From positions 3,395 to 67,394 of the forward strand of contig UQKQ01000010.1 of assembly GCA_900541645.1 (NCBI GenBank): a DNA stretch of 64,000 bases, written 5' to 3'. The position numbers and the translations under genes are program-made. The notes beneath the pieces were generated by a model. That model saw only the letters and a list, made by a program, of their open reading frames with translations, did no database searches and had not been told where the DNA came from. Source of the DNA: an uncultured Collinsella sp. (GTDB taxonomy: Bacteria > Actinomycetota > Coriobacteriia > Coriobacteriales > Coriobacteriaceae). Of the stretch, positions 1 to 7,574 are shown in pieces (the stretch's first letter is position 1; each line of letters begins with the position of its first letter).

Positions 1-471
1 CAGCTTGTGGAATACCGTCGCGCCGATGTTGGCTTTGTCTTTCAGTTCTACAATCTGGTCCCTAACCTGACGGCGCTTGAGAACGTCGAACTCGCGGCGC
101 AGATCTGCCCCGATTCGCTCGATGCCGAGCAAACGCTTCGCCAGGTTGGCCTGGGCGACCGCCTCGCTAACTTTCCGGCGCAGCTTTCGGGCGGCGAGCA
201 GCAGCGCGTATCCATCGCCCGCGCGCTGGCTAAGAACCCCAAGCTGCTTTTGTGCGACGAGCCTACGGGTGCACTCGACTACAAAACCGGCAAGCAGATC
301 TTGCAGCTGCTACAGGACACTTGCCGCAAGCAAGGCATTACGGTCATCATCATCACCCACAACTCTGCGCTGGCGCCCATGGCCGATCGCCTGATCCGCT
401 TTAAGAGCGGCCGCGTGGAGAGCGAGACGGTCCAGCAAAATCCTGTGCCTATCGAGACGATCGAGTGGTAG
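1..471 (+). CDS. ABC transporter ATP-binding protein, MacB/LolD type (5' truncated)
   Basis: The reading frame is already open at base 1, so the N-terminus and Walker A lie outside the window. The visible part has the Q-loop (VGFVFQFYNLVPNLTALENV), the ABC signature LSGGEQQR, the Walker B LLLCDEPTGALD and the switch histidine in IIITHN. The DEPTGALD form and the leucine-rich region after the Q-loop are typical of the MacB/LolD/FtsE group that energises FtsX-like permeases. The stop TAG at 469-471 lies six bases before the ATG of such a permease, so the two form one transporter operon. Substrate unknown; in this group it is usually a peptide, lipid or cell-envelope compound. Confidence 0.93.
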   Translation, partial: QLVEYRRADVGFVFQFYNLVPNLTALENVELAAQICPDSLDAEQTLRQVGLGDRLANFPAQLSGGEQQRVSIARALAKNPKLLLCDEPTGALDYKTGKQILQLLQDTCRKQGITVIIITHNSALAPMADRLIRFKSGRVESETVQQNPVPIETIEW

Positions 472-476
472 CGCCC

Positions 477-3242
477 ATGAATCAGGACCGCCAAAACAGT
501 CAACGCCGCGACGCGCAGAACACGGAGCGCGAGCAGGATTTTACGACCTACCGTACCGCCCAAAGCTCAAACGATATGGTGCCGACGGTTTTTCGCCGTG
601 GCATCTACCGCACGATTCGCGGCAGCCTCAAACGCTTCTTGTCTATCGTTGTGATCACCGCGCTTGGCGTGAGCGTGATGTGCGGCCTTAAGGCGGGCTG
701 CGAGGACCTGTGTGATTCGGTCGACGCCTATTTTGACCAGCAGAATGTCTATGACATCAACGTGCAGTCGACCTATGGTCTGACCGATGACGATCTTGCC
801 GCGATCCAAGAGGTCGATGGCGTCGAGACGGCCGAGGGCATCTATACCGAGACCGCCTATACCGCCGTGGGTACGACGCGCGAGCGTGTCGTCGTACAGA
901 GCCTCTCCAAAGAGAATATTGACCAACCGGTGCTAGTACGCGGCGAGCTGCCCGAGACTTCGGGCGAAGTGGCAGTGACCTCACGTTTTTTGAAGGCTTC
1001 GGGCAAGAAAATCGGCGATACGGTGAGCTTTGCCGCCAACGATGCGAGCTCGTCGAACCAAAGCGCCAAGGACCAGTTTGCCGATGGGGACTACACCATC
1101 ACGGCCGAGGTTCTCGATCCTACCGACGTGAGCTCCGACTCGACAGTCAACGCCTTTCGCGCTGCTTCGACTGCGGACTACAAGTTCTACGTGAGCGAGG
1201 ATGCCGCGACATCTTCTTCCTACTCCGCTGTCCACGTGGTCGTCGAGGGAGCCAAGAGCCTCAGCTCCTATTCGGACGCCTACACGACAAAGATCAACGA
1301 GGTCAAGGGCAATATCGAGAAGATCCGCGAGGAGCGTGAGAAGGCACGTGCTCAGGAGTTGACGGTTGACACGCCGGCAAGCTTAGATGCGGCCGAACGC
1401 CAGGCGAATATGCTCTTTGGGATTGAACAGGGCAACATCGACCGTATGGCCGAGGGCAGCGAGGAGCGCGTCCAAGCTCAGGCCGAGTTGGACCAGCGCC
1501 GCGCCGCCGCCAACCAACAATTCGCCGATGCCCGCGCCGAGCTTTCCGATCTAGGCGAATGTACGTGGTACATCCAGGACCGCGGCAATATCGCAAGCTA
1601 CTCGAGCGTGGAAAGCGATAGCTCGTCAATTGAGGCCATCGCCACGGTGTTCCCGTTTATCTTCTTTATCGTCGCCGTGCTCATCAGCCTTACCACCGCT
1701 ACGCGCATGGTCGAGGAGGAGCGCATGCTTATTGGCCTGTACAAGGCGCTCGGCTATTCACGTGGGCGTATTCTGTCCAAATACGTGGACTACTCGCTGT
1801 GGGCGTGTCTGATCGGCGGCGTGCTCGGCAACATCATCGGATTTGTGGGCCTGCCGCTGTTCCTGTTTACGGTGTTCGACGACATGTACTCGCTGCCCCA
1901 GATGCTGCTTTCGTACGACATCGTGTCGTCGCTCGTGTCGGTGGCGCTGTTTGCCGTGGGCGTGGTGGGCGCTACGATTATCGCCTGCCGCCACGAGATG
2001 TCCGAGACCCCAGCCTCGCTTATGCGTCCCAAGGCCCCGCGTGCCGGCTCGCGCATCTTGCTTGAGCGCATCGGCTTTATCTGGCGTCGCATGGGCTTTT
2101 TGAACAAGGTGGCGGCGCGTAACCTGTTCCGCTACAAAAAGCGCGCCTTTATGACCATCTTTGGCATCGCGGGCTGCACAGCGCTTGTAATTTGCGGCAT
2201 GGGCATTCGTGATACGTCGGTCGCGCTGTCGCCCAAGCAGTACGGCCACGTCACGCGCTACGATCTGCTGGCGGTCGCCAATCCCGACGATTTTTCACAG
2301 ACGTGCGCGGCATTGGATGGGCGCAGCGCGTCCAATGATTCCAACGTGACCGTGACTTCGACGCTGCCGATTATGACCGACAACGTCACCTTTACATTTG
2401 GCGGCAAGAGCGAGACTGTGCAGCTGATCGTGGTGCCCGATGACCGCACGAGTGACTTGGGCGATTACGTGCGTCTGGAGGATGAGTCCAAAGAACCGCT
2501 GCCTTTGCGTGACGGAGACGTGTATCTGAGCAAAAGTTCACAGCTGGTGCTGGGGATTCAGCCGGGCGATACGGCTCACGTCCAGGATTCGTCGCTCAAT
2601 GTTGCCAAGGTCAAAGTCAGCGACATTTCGCTTAACTATCTGGGCAACACGCTTTACATGACGCAGGGCACCTATGAGCGCACGTTCGGCCGAAGCGCGC
2701 GTCTTAACGGCATCTTTGCACTGCTCAAGGGTTCGTCGGCCGACCAGATTGCGTTTAGCAAGAATCTTAAGAGTGACGGTTGGCTTACGATTTCGAGTAC
2801 GGCCGAGCATTGGGAAAACTATGAGGCGAACTTTACGATTATCAATTCGGTCGTGGTGCTCGTGACCTTTATGGCGGCGTGCCTGTCGTTTGTGGTGGTG
2901 TTTACGCTGTCCAACACGAATATCTCCGAGCGCGAGCGCGAGCTGGCGACCATTAAGGTGTTGGGCTTCCGTCGCGGCGAGGTGCACCACTACGTCAACA
3001 AGGAGACGTTGATCCTCACGGCGATTGGCGCCGCACTGGGCGTACCGCTAGGCGGCTTGCTGGCCGAGAGTTTTACGTACATCCTGCAGATGCCGTCGCT
3101 GTATTTTGATGTTGAGGTCGAGCCGCTGAGCTACGTGCTATCCGTGTTGCTGGCCTTTGCCTTTACGTTTATCGTCAACCTTGCCACCAATCGAACGCTC
3201 AACAAGATCGACATGGTCGGCGCCCTCAAGAGCGCCGAGTAA
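477..3242 (+). CDS. FtsX-like ABC transporter permease
   Basis: A 921-residue membrane protein. After a hydrophilic N-terminus of about 50 residues comes a first membrane segment (FLSIVVITALGVSVM), a large extracellular region of about 300 residues with a charged, coiled-coil-like stretch, then three membrane segments of a first FtsX domain near residues 390-520. A second extracellular domain follows, and a second FtsX domain with three segments closes the C-terminus. This is the usual two-FtsX-domain layout of permeases working with LolD/MacB-type ATPases, here encoded just upstream. I chose the ATG at 477; an in-frame GTG at 465 overlaps the ATPase stop and is less likely. The substrate is not predictable. 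Confidence 0.93.
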   Translation: MNQDRQNSQRRDAQNTEREQDFTTYRTAQSSNDMVPTVFRRGIYRTIRGSLKRFLSIVVITALGVSVMCGLKAGCEDLCDSVDAYFDQQNVYDINVQSTYGLTDDDLAAIQEVDGVETAEGIYTETAYTAVGTTRERVVVQSLSKENIDQPVLVRGELPETSGEVAVTSRFLKASGKKIGDTVSFAANDASSSNQSAKDQFADGDYTITAEVLDPTDVSSDSTVNAFRAASTADYKFYVSEDAATSSSYSAVHVVVEGAKSLSSYSDAYTTKINEVKGNIEKIREEREKARAQELTVDTPASLDAAERQANMLFGIEQGNIDRMAEGSEERVQAQAELDQRRAAANQQFADARAELSDLGECTWYIQDRGNIASYSSVESDSSSIEAIATVFPFIFFIVAVLISLTTATRMVEEERMLIGLYKALGYSRGRILSKYVDYSLWACLIGGVLGNIIGFVGLPLFLFTVFDDMYSLPQMLLSYDIVSSLVSVALFAVGVVGATIIACRHEMSETPASLMRPKAPRAGSRILLERIGFIWRRMGFLNKVAARNLFRYKKRAFMTIFGIAGCTALVICGMGIRDTSVALSPKQYGHVTRYDLLAVANPDDFSQTCAALDGRSASNDSNVTVTSTLPIMTDNVTFTFGGKSETVQLIVVPDDRTSDLGDYVRLEDESKEPLPLRDGDVYLSKSSQLVLGIQPGDTAHVQDSSLNVAKVKVSDISLNYLGNTLYMTQGTYERTFGRSARLNGIFALLKGSSADQIAFSKNLKSDGWLTISSTAEHWENYEANFTIINSVVVLVTFMAACLSFVVVFTLSNTNISERERELATIKVLGFRRGEVHHYVNKETLILTAIGAALGVPLGGLLAESFTYILQMPSLYFDVEVEPLSYVLSVLLAFAFTFIVNLATNRTLNKIDMVGALKSAE

Positions 3243-3322
3243 CCTGCCAAAAAGGGACAGGTATATTTTGGCAGGTTTTATCTGGGCAAACGCCGGGCAC
3301 CTACGGGCGACCCGGCGTTCGT
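3243..3322 (+). repeat. GGGACAGG-core hairpin repeat, copy 1, plus adjoining GC hairpin
   Basis: Starting at the permease stop, stem CCTGCCAAAA (3243-3252) pairs perfectly with TTTTGGCAGG (3266-3275) around the constant core AGGGACAGG. It is followed by TTTTATCTGGGCAAA and a second hairpin, CGCCGGG / CCCGGCG (about 3291-3320). The pair may serve as terminator for the ABC operon. Related copies are at 8964, 10171, 26856, 33740, 50343, 50422 (inverted), 52662 and 55276. Confidence 0.85.
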
Positions 3323-3401
3323 TGCTTTGCTATCTTCTGCTCGCAGGCGTGGATGAGAAGCTCTCTTTAGCCTTCGAGATTGAGCTTGAATGGGTCGTAT
3401 G

Positions 3402-3560
3402 CCACAAAACGGGCCTATCTACTACGTTTAATTGGATACCCTCAACCATGCCGGGAAAACGAAAAATAAAACCGCAGGTAGAAGGCCTGTCGGTTTTCGA
3501 AAAAGGCGGTCATGGTTGGCCCTATCGAGTTAAACGTAGTAGATAGCCCCTTTTCGTGGC
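3402..3560. repeat. Long imperfect palindrome with ~30-bp arms
   Basis: Bases 3411-3431 (CTATCTACTACGTTTAA core) recur inverted at 3530-3549. The match extends outward (CCACAAAACGGG against CCCCTTTTCGTGG) and inward (ACCCTCAACCATG against CATGGTTGGCCCT). A small inner hairpin lies near 3470-3496. No convincing coding sequence lies inside it; the 3243-3735 intergenic stretch holds only this and the flanking repeats. Confidence 0.8.
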
Positions 3561-3612
3561 GGACCATCAAACGAACGCCGACGCTTGTGCTGTAGCCGCT
3601 CCGATCATTCGT

Positions 3613-3681
3613 AAGTTGCGGTGGAATAGTTCCTAAACTCGATTACTCAAGGCTAAAACCGGAACTATATCACCGCAACTT
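3613..3681. repeat. Inverted-arm element (GTTGCGGTG...), copy 1
   Basis: Left arm AGTTGCGGTGGAATAGTTCC ends at 3633; right arm GGAACTATATCACCGCAACT begins at 3661. They are inverted copies with two mismatches, separated by 27 bases that are not shared with the other copies (4836-4902 and 11224-11290). Confidence 0.85.
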
Positions 3682-3735
3682 AGGGGGGATGGGCGGGGGA
3701 GTACTAGTTGGATGCTGCTGTCGGGCTGGGATGGT

Positions 3736-4650
3736 TTAGGCTCGCTTGCGATGCTTCCATTGTTTACGGCACCAACGCATGAGTGCTTTTACGACCGGGA
3801 TGGTGATGAGGATTACCCAGGCGGGATGGGGTTGTTCCAGGCAGAGCCACATGTAGAGAAACCATGCAATGGCAGCTGCTGGATAGGCGCATTCAATGAG
3901 CTTTGACAAATGGCGTCGATCGATAAAGTCACCAATCGCGTAGTAGACGGGAACCAGAAAGACGAGCAAGAGCCCCATGCCCCATGTGCTGTAGACAATG
4001 CCAAGCACCAGATAGGCGAGGGCGACAAGCGCGGGGAAGGGGAATTTGTTCCATGTACGTCCGACCTTGGTGTGGAAATGCTTGCCATGATGGTCGAGCT
4101 TGTCGTGTGCTTCCTTCCAGCTGGAGAACGTCTCGCCGTCGATGGTGACGGTGCCGTCGTCATCGGTATGCACGCTATGTCCATCGTCCTCAAGCGTATC
4201 GACATGCACGCCGTCCGGCCCCACATGCACCTCTTCGCCCTTGCGCTCGTTGGTCACATGGATGCCGTTCCAGCCAACATGGACTTCCTCGCCTTTATTG
4301 GGATCAATGACGTGGATGCCGCGCGCGAGGGAAATATCGACAAGTGGTTTGTCGCCACAATCGGCGTGCTCGGCAGAATCTTCGGCCTCTTTAGCCTCAT
4401 CCACCGTTTCGGTGCTGCCGTCCTCTGAGCCATCGGCATCACTAGCCGCTTCCCCATACAACAACTCATCCAGCGACACACCATACAGCGCGGCGAGCGC
4501 AATGAGGTTATCGGTATCGGGTGAGGACTCGCTGCGTTCCCATTTACTGACAGCCTGACGACTCACACCCAGCTGGGCGGCAAGCGCCTCCTGAGAAAGC
4601 CCGGCAGCTTTGCGGCGATCGACGAGGCGCTGCGCCATCGCAAGATCCAT
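3736..4650 (-). CDS. XRE-family regulator with VHV repeats and a C-terminal membrane domain
   Basis: The 304-residue product has an N-terminal Cro/CI helix-turn-helix (LSQEALAAQLGVSRQAVSKW, residues 18-37). An acidic linker (residues 66-100) follows, then a repeated beta-rich stretch (residues 111-162) with units such as GIHV...KGEEVHVG. After a basic/histidine segment come about four membrane helices (residues ~200-290). It probably binds DNA at the membrane and senses an envelope or membrane signal; that role is inferred from the layout. I chose the ATG at 4650 because AAAGGAA precedes it; an upstream in-frame start at 4722 has no ribosome binding site. Transcribed alone. Confidence 0.85.
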   Translation of the reverse strand: MDLAMAQRLVDRRKAAGLSQEALAAQLGVSRQAVSKWERSESSPDTDNLIALAALYGVSLDELLYGEAASDADGSEDGSTETVDEAKEAEDSAEHADCGDKPLVDISLARGIHVIDPNKGEEVHVGWNGIHVTNERKGEEVHVGPDGVHVDTLEDDGHSVHTDDDGTVTIDGETFSSWKEAHDKLDHHGKHFHTKVGRTWNKFPFPALVALAYLVLGIVYSTWGMGLLLVFLVPVYYAIGDFIDRRHLSKLIECAYPAAAIAWFLYMWLCLEQPHPAWVILITIPVVKALMRWCRKQWKHRKRA

Positions 4651-4835
4651 GGTGGTTCCTTTCGTTTGATGGTCGAATCGAATGAGCCGAGTATGCCGAG
4701 AACAACCGGTAGCGACCACCATTTCTAGTTAGAATCTGCTCAAACCCTACCGCAACTACTGGTAGCAACCCCTAACGACCAGCCATTTTAGGACAAATGT
4801 CAATGCAAGTAGCAGCCAAGAGCTCCCACTCAGTA

Positions 4836-4902
4836 AATTGCGGTGGAGTAGTTCCTAAATTCAGCCATTTGCGGACTAAGCAGGAACTATTTCACCGCAA
4901 CT
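4836..4902. repeat. Inverted-arm element (GTTGCGGTG...), copy 2
   Basis: Left arm AATTGCGGTGGAGTAGTTCC (4836-4855) and right arm GGAACTATTTCACCGCAACT (4883-4902), 27 bases apart. Same arm length and spacing as the copies at 3613 and 11224, with a different centre. It lies between the XRE gene and pfkA. Confidence 0.87.
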
Positions 4903-4932
4903 GAATTTCAGGTCAGGCACCCGCAGCAAGAA

Positions 4933-5117
4933 GACGAATAGCCTCGGCCTCCCCAGTCACCGTAGGAGGCCCCAGGGCTTACCTCCCAAATCTTTCCGCA
5001 GGACGGAAGGATCCCGCCGCGCGAAGCGCACGGCGGGATCCTGACATGTCCGAGGACGATTTGGGAGGTAAGCCCTGGGGTCTCCGATGAGAGCAGTTTC
5101 GGCCGAGGCTATTCGTC
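4933..5117. repeat. Nested ~185-bp palindrome overlapping the 3' end of pfkA; probable terminator
   Basis: Three concentric arm pairs are visible. The outer GACGAATAGCCTCGGCC (4933-4949) is repeated inverted at 5101-5117, so it copies the last codons of pfkA. The middle arms are 4966-4992 and 5058-5084 (core CCCCAGGGCTTACCTCCCAA). The inner hairpin is GGATCCCGCCG (5009-5019) with CGGCGGGATCC (5031-5041). On the minus strand it follows the pfkA stop and may terminate it. CATGTCCGAGGACG (5045-5058) is shared, inverted, with the hairpin at 63867. The region 4651-5108 has no gene. Confidence 0.85.
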
Positions 5118-6188
5118 GCCGAAGCTGATGCCCAACGCCTTGGCCTCGCGTACCAGGTCGCTCTGGGGATCGACATACTTGAGCTTGCCGGCGACATCCT
5201 CGAGCGGCATGTGGCACATCTTGCCATCGCGCAGGGCAATCATGTAGCCAAACTCGCCGCGCAGGCAGCCGAGCGCCGCCTCGACGCCGCACTGGGTCGC
5301 AAAGATGCGGTCCTGGGCATCGGGCTGACCGCCGCGCTGCGTGTGGCCGGGGATGGCGACGCGGGTCTCGCGACCGGTCTTGGTCTCAATCTCCTTGGCG
5401 ATGTCGTAGACAATCGACGGACTCGTGCGCTCGGCAAGCTTTTTCTTGTACTCCTTCTTGGACAGCGCCGCGTCCTCCTTAGAGATGGCACCCTCGGCGA
5501 CGGCCACGATGGTAAAACGGCTGCCGGTCTCCATGCGATGTTCGATGGTCTTGATGACGTTGTCCATGTCGTAGGGGATCTCGGGAATCAGGATGACGTC
5601 CGCGCCGCCCGCGACGCCGGCGTACAGCGGAATCCAGCCGACCTTGTGGCCCATGATCTCGATAACGAACACGCGGCCGTGGCTCGAAGCGGTGGTGTGA
5701 ATGTCGTCGATGCACTTGGTGGCGACGTCGATGGCGCTCGTAAAGCCAAACGTCAGCTCGGTGCCCCAGGTGTCGTTATCGATGGTCTTAGGCAGGGCGA
5801 TAACGTTGAGGCCCTCTTCGCGCAGACGGTTGGCGGTCTTGGTGGAGCCGTTGCCGCCCAGCATAAACAGACAGTCGAGCTGTAGCTTGTGATAGGTGTG
5901 GACCATTGCCGGCACTTTCTCGACGCCGTCGGCCTCGGGAATATCCAGGCGCTTGAACGGCGTGCGGCTCGTGCCAAGGATGGTGCCGCCGCGGGTGAGG
6001 ATGCCGCTAAAATCGGCGGGCGTCATGACGCGGAACCTGCTGTAGATAAGGCCCTGGTAGCCGTCCTCAAAACCATAGATCTCGATAGGTTCTTCGCTAT
6101 TGGTCATAAGCGTTTTGACAATGCCGCGCATGGTGGCGTTGAGTGCCTGGCAGTCGCCGCCACTGGTAAGAAGACCGATCCTAAGCAT
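5109..6188 (-). CDS. pfkA: 6-phosphofructokinase
   Basis: Phosphorylates fructose 6-phosphate to the 1,6-bisphosphate in glycolysis. At 359 residues it has the family length. Seen: the N-terminal phosphate loop GGDCQALN (residues 10-17), the nucleotide motif GGNGS (111-115), the catalytic PKTIDND (133-139, Asp137 as base), and the sugar-phosphate region IPGHTQRGG. Gly114 and Lys134 at the two positions that separate ATP- from PPi-dependent enzymes match the ATP-using 'group III' of actinobacteria. Asn113 replaces the Asp (or Glu) usually present at the Mg-binding position, which is unusual. Start supported by GGAAGGA upstream of 6188. Apparently monocistronic. Confidence 0.93.
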   Translation of the reverse strand: MLRIGLLTSGGDCQALNATMRGIVKTLMTNSEEPIEIYGFEDGYQGLIYSRFRVMTPADFSGILTRGGTILGTSRTPFKRLDIPEADGVEKVPAMVHTYHKLQLDCLFMLGGNGSTKTANRLREEGLNVIALPKTIDNDTWGTELTFGFTSAIDVATKCIDDIHTTASSHGRVFVIEIMGHKVGWIPLYAGVAGGADVILIPEIPYDMDNVIKTIEHRMETGSRFTIVAVAEGAISKEDAALSKKEYKKKLAERTSPSIVYDIAKEIETKTGRETRVAIPGHTQRGGQPDAQDRIFATQCGVEAALGCLRGEFGYMIALRDGKMCHMPLEDVAGKLKYVDPQSDLVREAKALGISFGDE

Positions 6189-6327
6189 GATGAATCCTTC
6201 CGGGCAAGTTATAACATGCGCATAAGTTTACCCCCGCACACTGTTGATACGGGGTAAAACGTGTTAGCTCAAGCGTATGGAAATGTAAACAACGTCAGGC
6301 GAGCGTAAGGCCGACGGGCCTGGCTCC

Positions 6328-7413
6328 TTACAGTGCGAAGGCGTCGACGTCGCCCCAGTGGCGGCGCAGCGTAATAGCGGCGGCGGGTTCGGTATTGTCA
6401 AAGACGACCGACCATTGCGTATTGCTGGTGATGTCTTCCGGATTGGGCTCTTGCGCTGCAGCGCGCAAGGCTTCCCAGACAATCGTTTCGTCCTGGGCAC
6501 CGACATGGGCGTCAAGGACATCGGCGATTGCGACGGCGCGCTCTTTGCCATGGCCCAGCTCGCCATTCTTTTGGTTGGGCAGCACTTCGTCGCCATAGCA
6601 GGCGTAGAAATTCGTAACCTGGCGTACGGGAGTCGCTTTGAAAGCGCGGTCCGGATCGCGCGGATCCCACTCTACTACGTGCGCGTCACCGGCGGCGTCG
6701 TTGATAAAGAAGTGGTAATCGCGTCCTGCCATGGCGTGCATGTCGTAGGCGGAAAGCAGGTCGACAGCTTCTTGCGTGGTGGCGGCACGGTCGAGCACCA
6801 GACGGATGGCGAGCGAGGTATTGATGACGGGACGTTGCGTGTCCTGGTCACAGGGCTTGGAATCCAGAGTGAGTACGGCAATGGACACGCCGCATTCGTT
6901 AAGACCGTCGAGCTGGGCAAACGGGCCCATCAACGCCGCGGCGCGTCCGGCGACGGAGTCAAGCGGAGTGTTATCGCCCAGGTTGTTAAGGGCGGCAAGC
7001 CCGATGGAAGCATAGCCGCCGCGTGGGTGATTGCGCACCAGCAGCGCCGAGGTGTCGTCCTTAAAGTCGTAATTGCGACCGGTGCGCACGCGGCCTTCGG
7101 CATCTACGGCGACAAAAGCGCTGCAGGCAAACTGGGGCGCCTGGACATGTGCCGGCACACCGGGCAGCACCTGCGCCACCACGGCATCGATGTAGGCCTG
7201 GTCGTCGCGCACGCCAGCGGCGATGATGCGATCGAGATCGTAGTCGTAGGCGATGTCGATTGCGTACAGGTCATAGCCATCCGCGTAGCCGGTCAAGCGT
7301 TTGAGCGACGCGGCGGACTTGATTTGCTTGTGATAAACGATACCGGTGGCAGCGGCAAGGCCGACGGCGGCTCCCGCGACACCGCAGGTGATGGCAATGT
7401 TACGTGGCTTCAT
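6328..7413 (-). CDS. Membrane-anchored linear amide C-N hydrolase (choloylglycine hydrolase/AAT-like)
   Basis: An Ntn-type hydrolase of 361 residues. The N-terminus has a signal-anchor (IAITCGVAGAAVGLAAATGI, residues 7-26), so the catalytic part is probably extracytoplasmic. The putative nucleophile is Cys97 in FACSAFVAVDAEGRVRTGRNYDF, matching the CSAF...RNYDF pattern of the acyl-CoA:6-APA acyltransferase and carcinine-hydrolase branch rather than classical bile salt hydrolases, which start with Met-Cys. In this superfamily the Cys becomes N-terminal by self-cleavage; here about 96 residues would have to be removed. The substrate could be an N-acyl amino acid, conjugated bile acid or lactone; the sequence does not decide. 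GAGAGGAG lies before the start. Confidence 0.8.
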   Translation of the reverse strand: MKPRNIAITCGVAGAAVGLAAATGIVYHKQIKSAASLKRLTGYADGYDLYAIDIAYDYDLDRIIAAGVRDDQAYIDAVVAQVLPGVPAHVQAPQFACSAFVAVDAEGRVRTGRNYDFKDDTSALLVRNHPRGGYASIGLAALNNLGDNTPLDSVAGRAAALMGPFAQLDGLNECGVSIAVLTLDSKPCDQDTQRPVINTSLAIRLVLDRAATTQEAVDLLSAYDMHAMAGRDYHFFINDAAGDAHVVEWDPRDPDRAFKATPVRQVTNFYACYGDEVLPNQKNGELGHGKERAVAIADVLDAHVGAQDETIVWEALRAAAQEPNPEDITSNTQWSVVFDNTEPAAAITLRRHWGDVDAFAL

Positions 7414-7574
7414 GACGGCTCCTCTCGTCCTGTTAGCGCAATTGTCGCAAAAGGAGCGCGGGCATGATGGCTCAACTTGGTGAGTGGCGCGGAATTAAGC
7501 ACGGAATGAAGAGTGCGGTGCTGGCGTGGCGGGGTATGCTGGAGGGGACCATCAACCCAGCGAAAGGGGAGAGC

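Noticed and set aside
6328..7413. Classical bile salt hydrolase
   Set aside because: Those start Met-Cys with an immediate nucleophile; here the Cys is at 97 in an AAT-like context.
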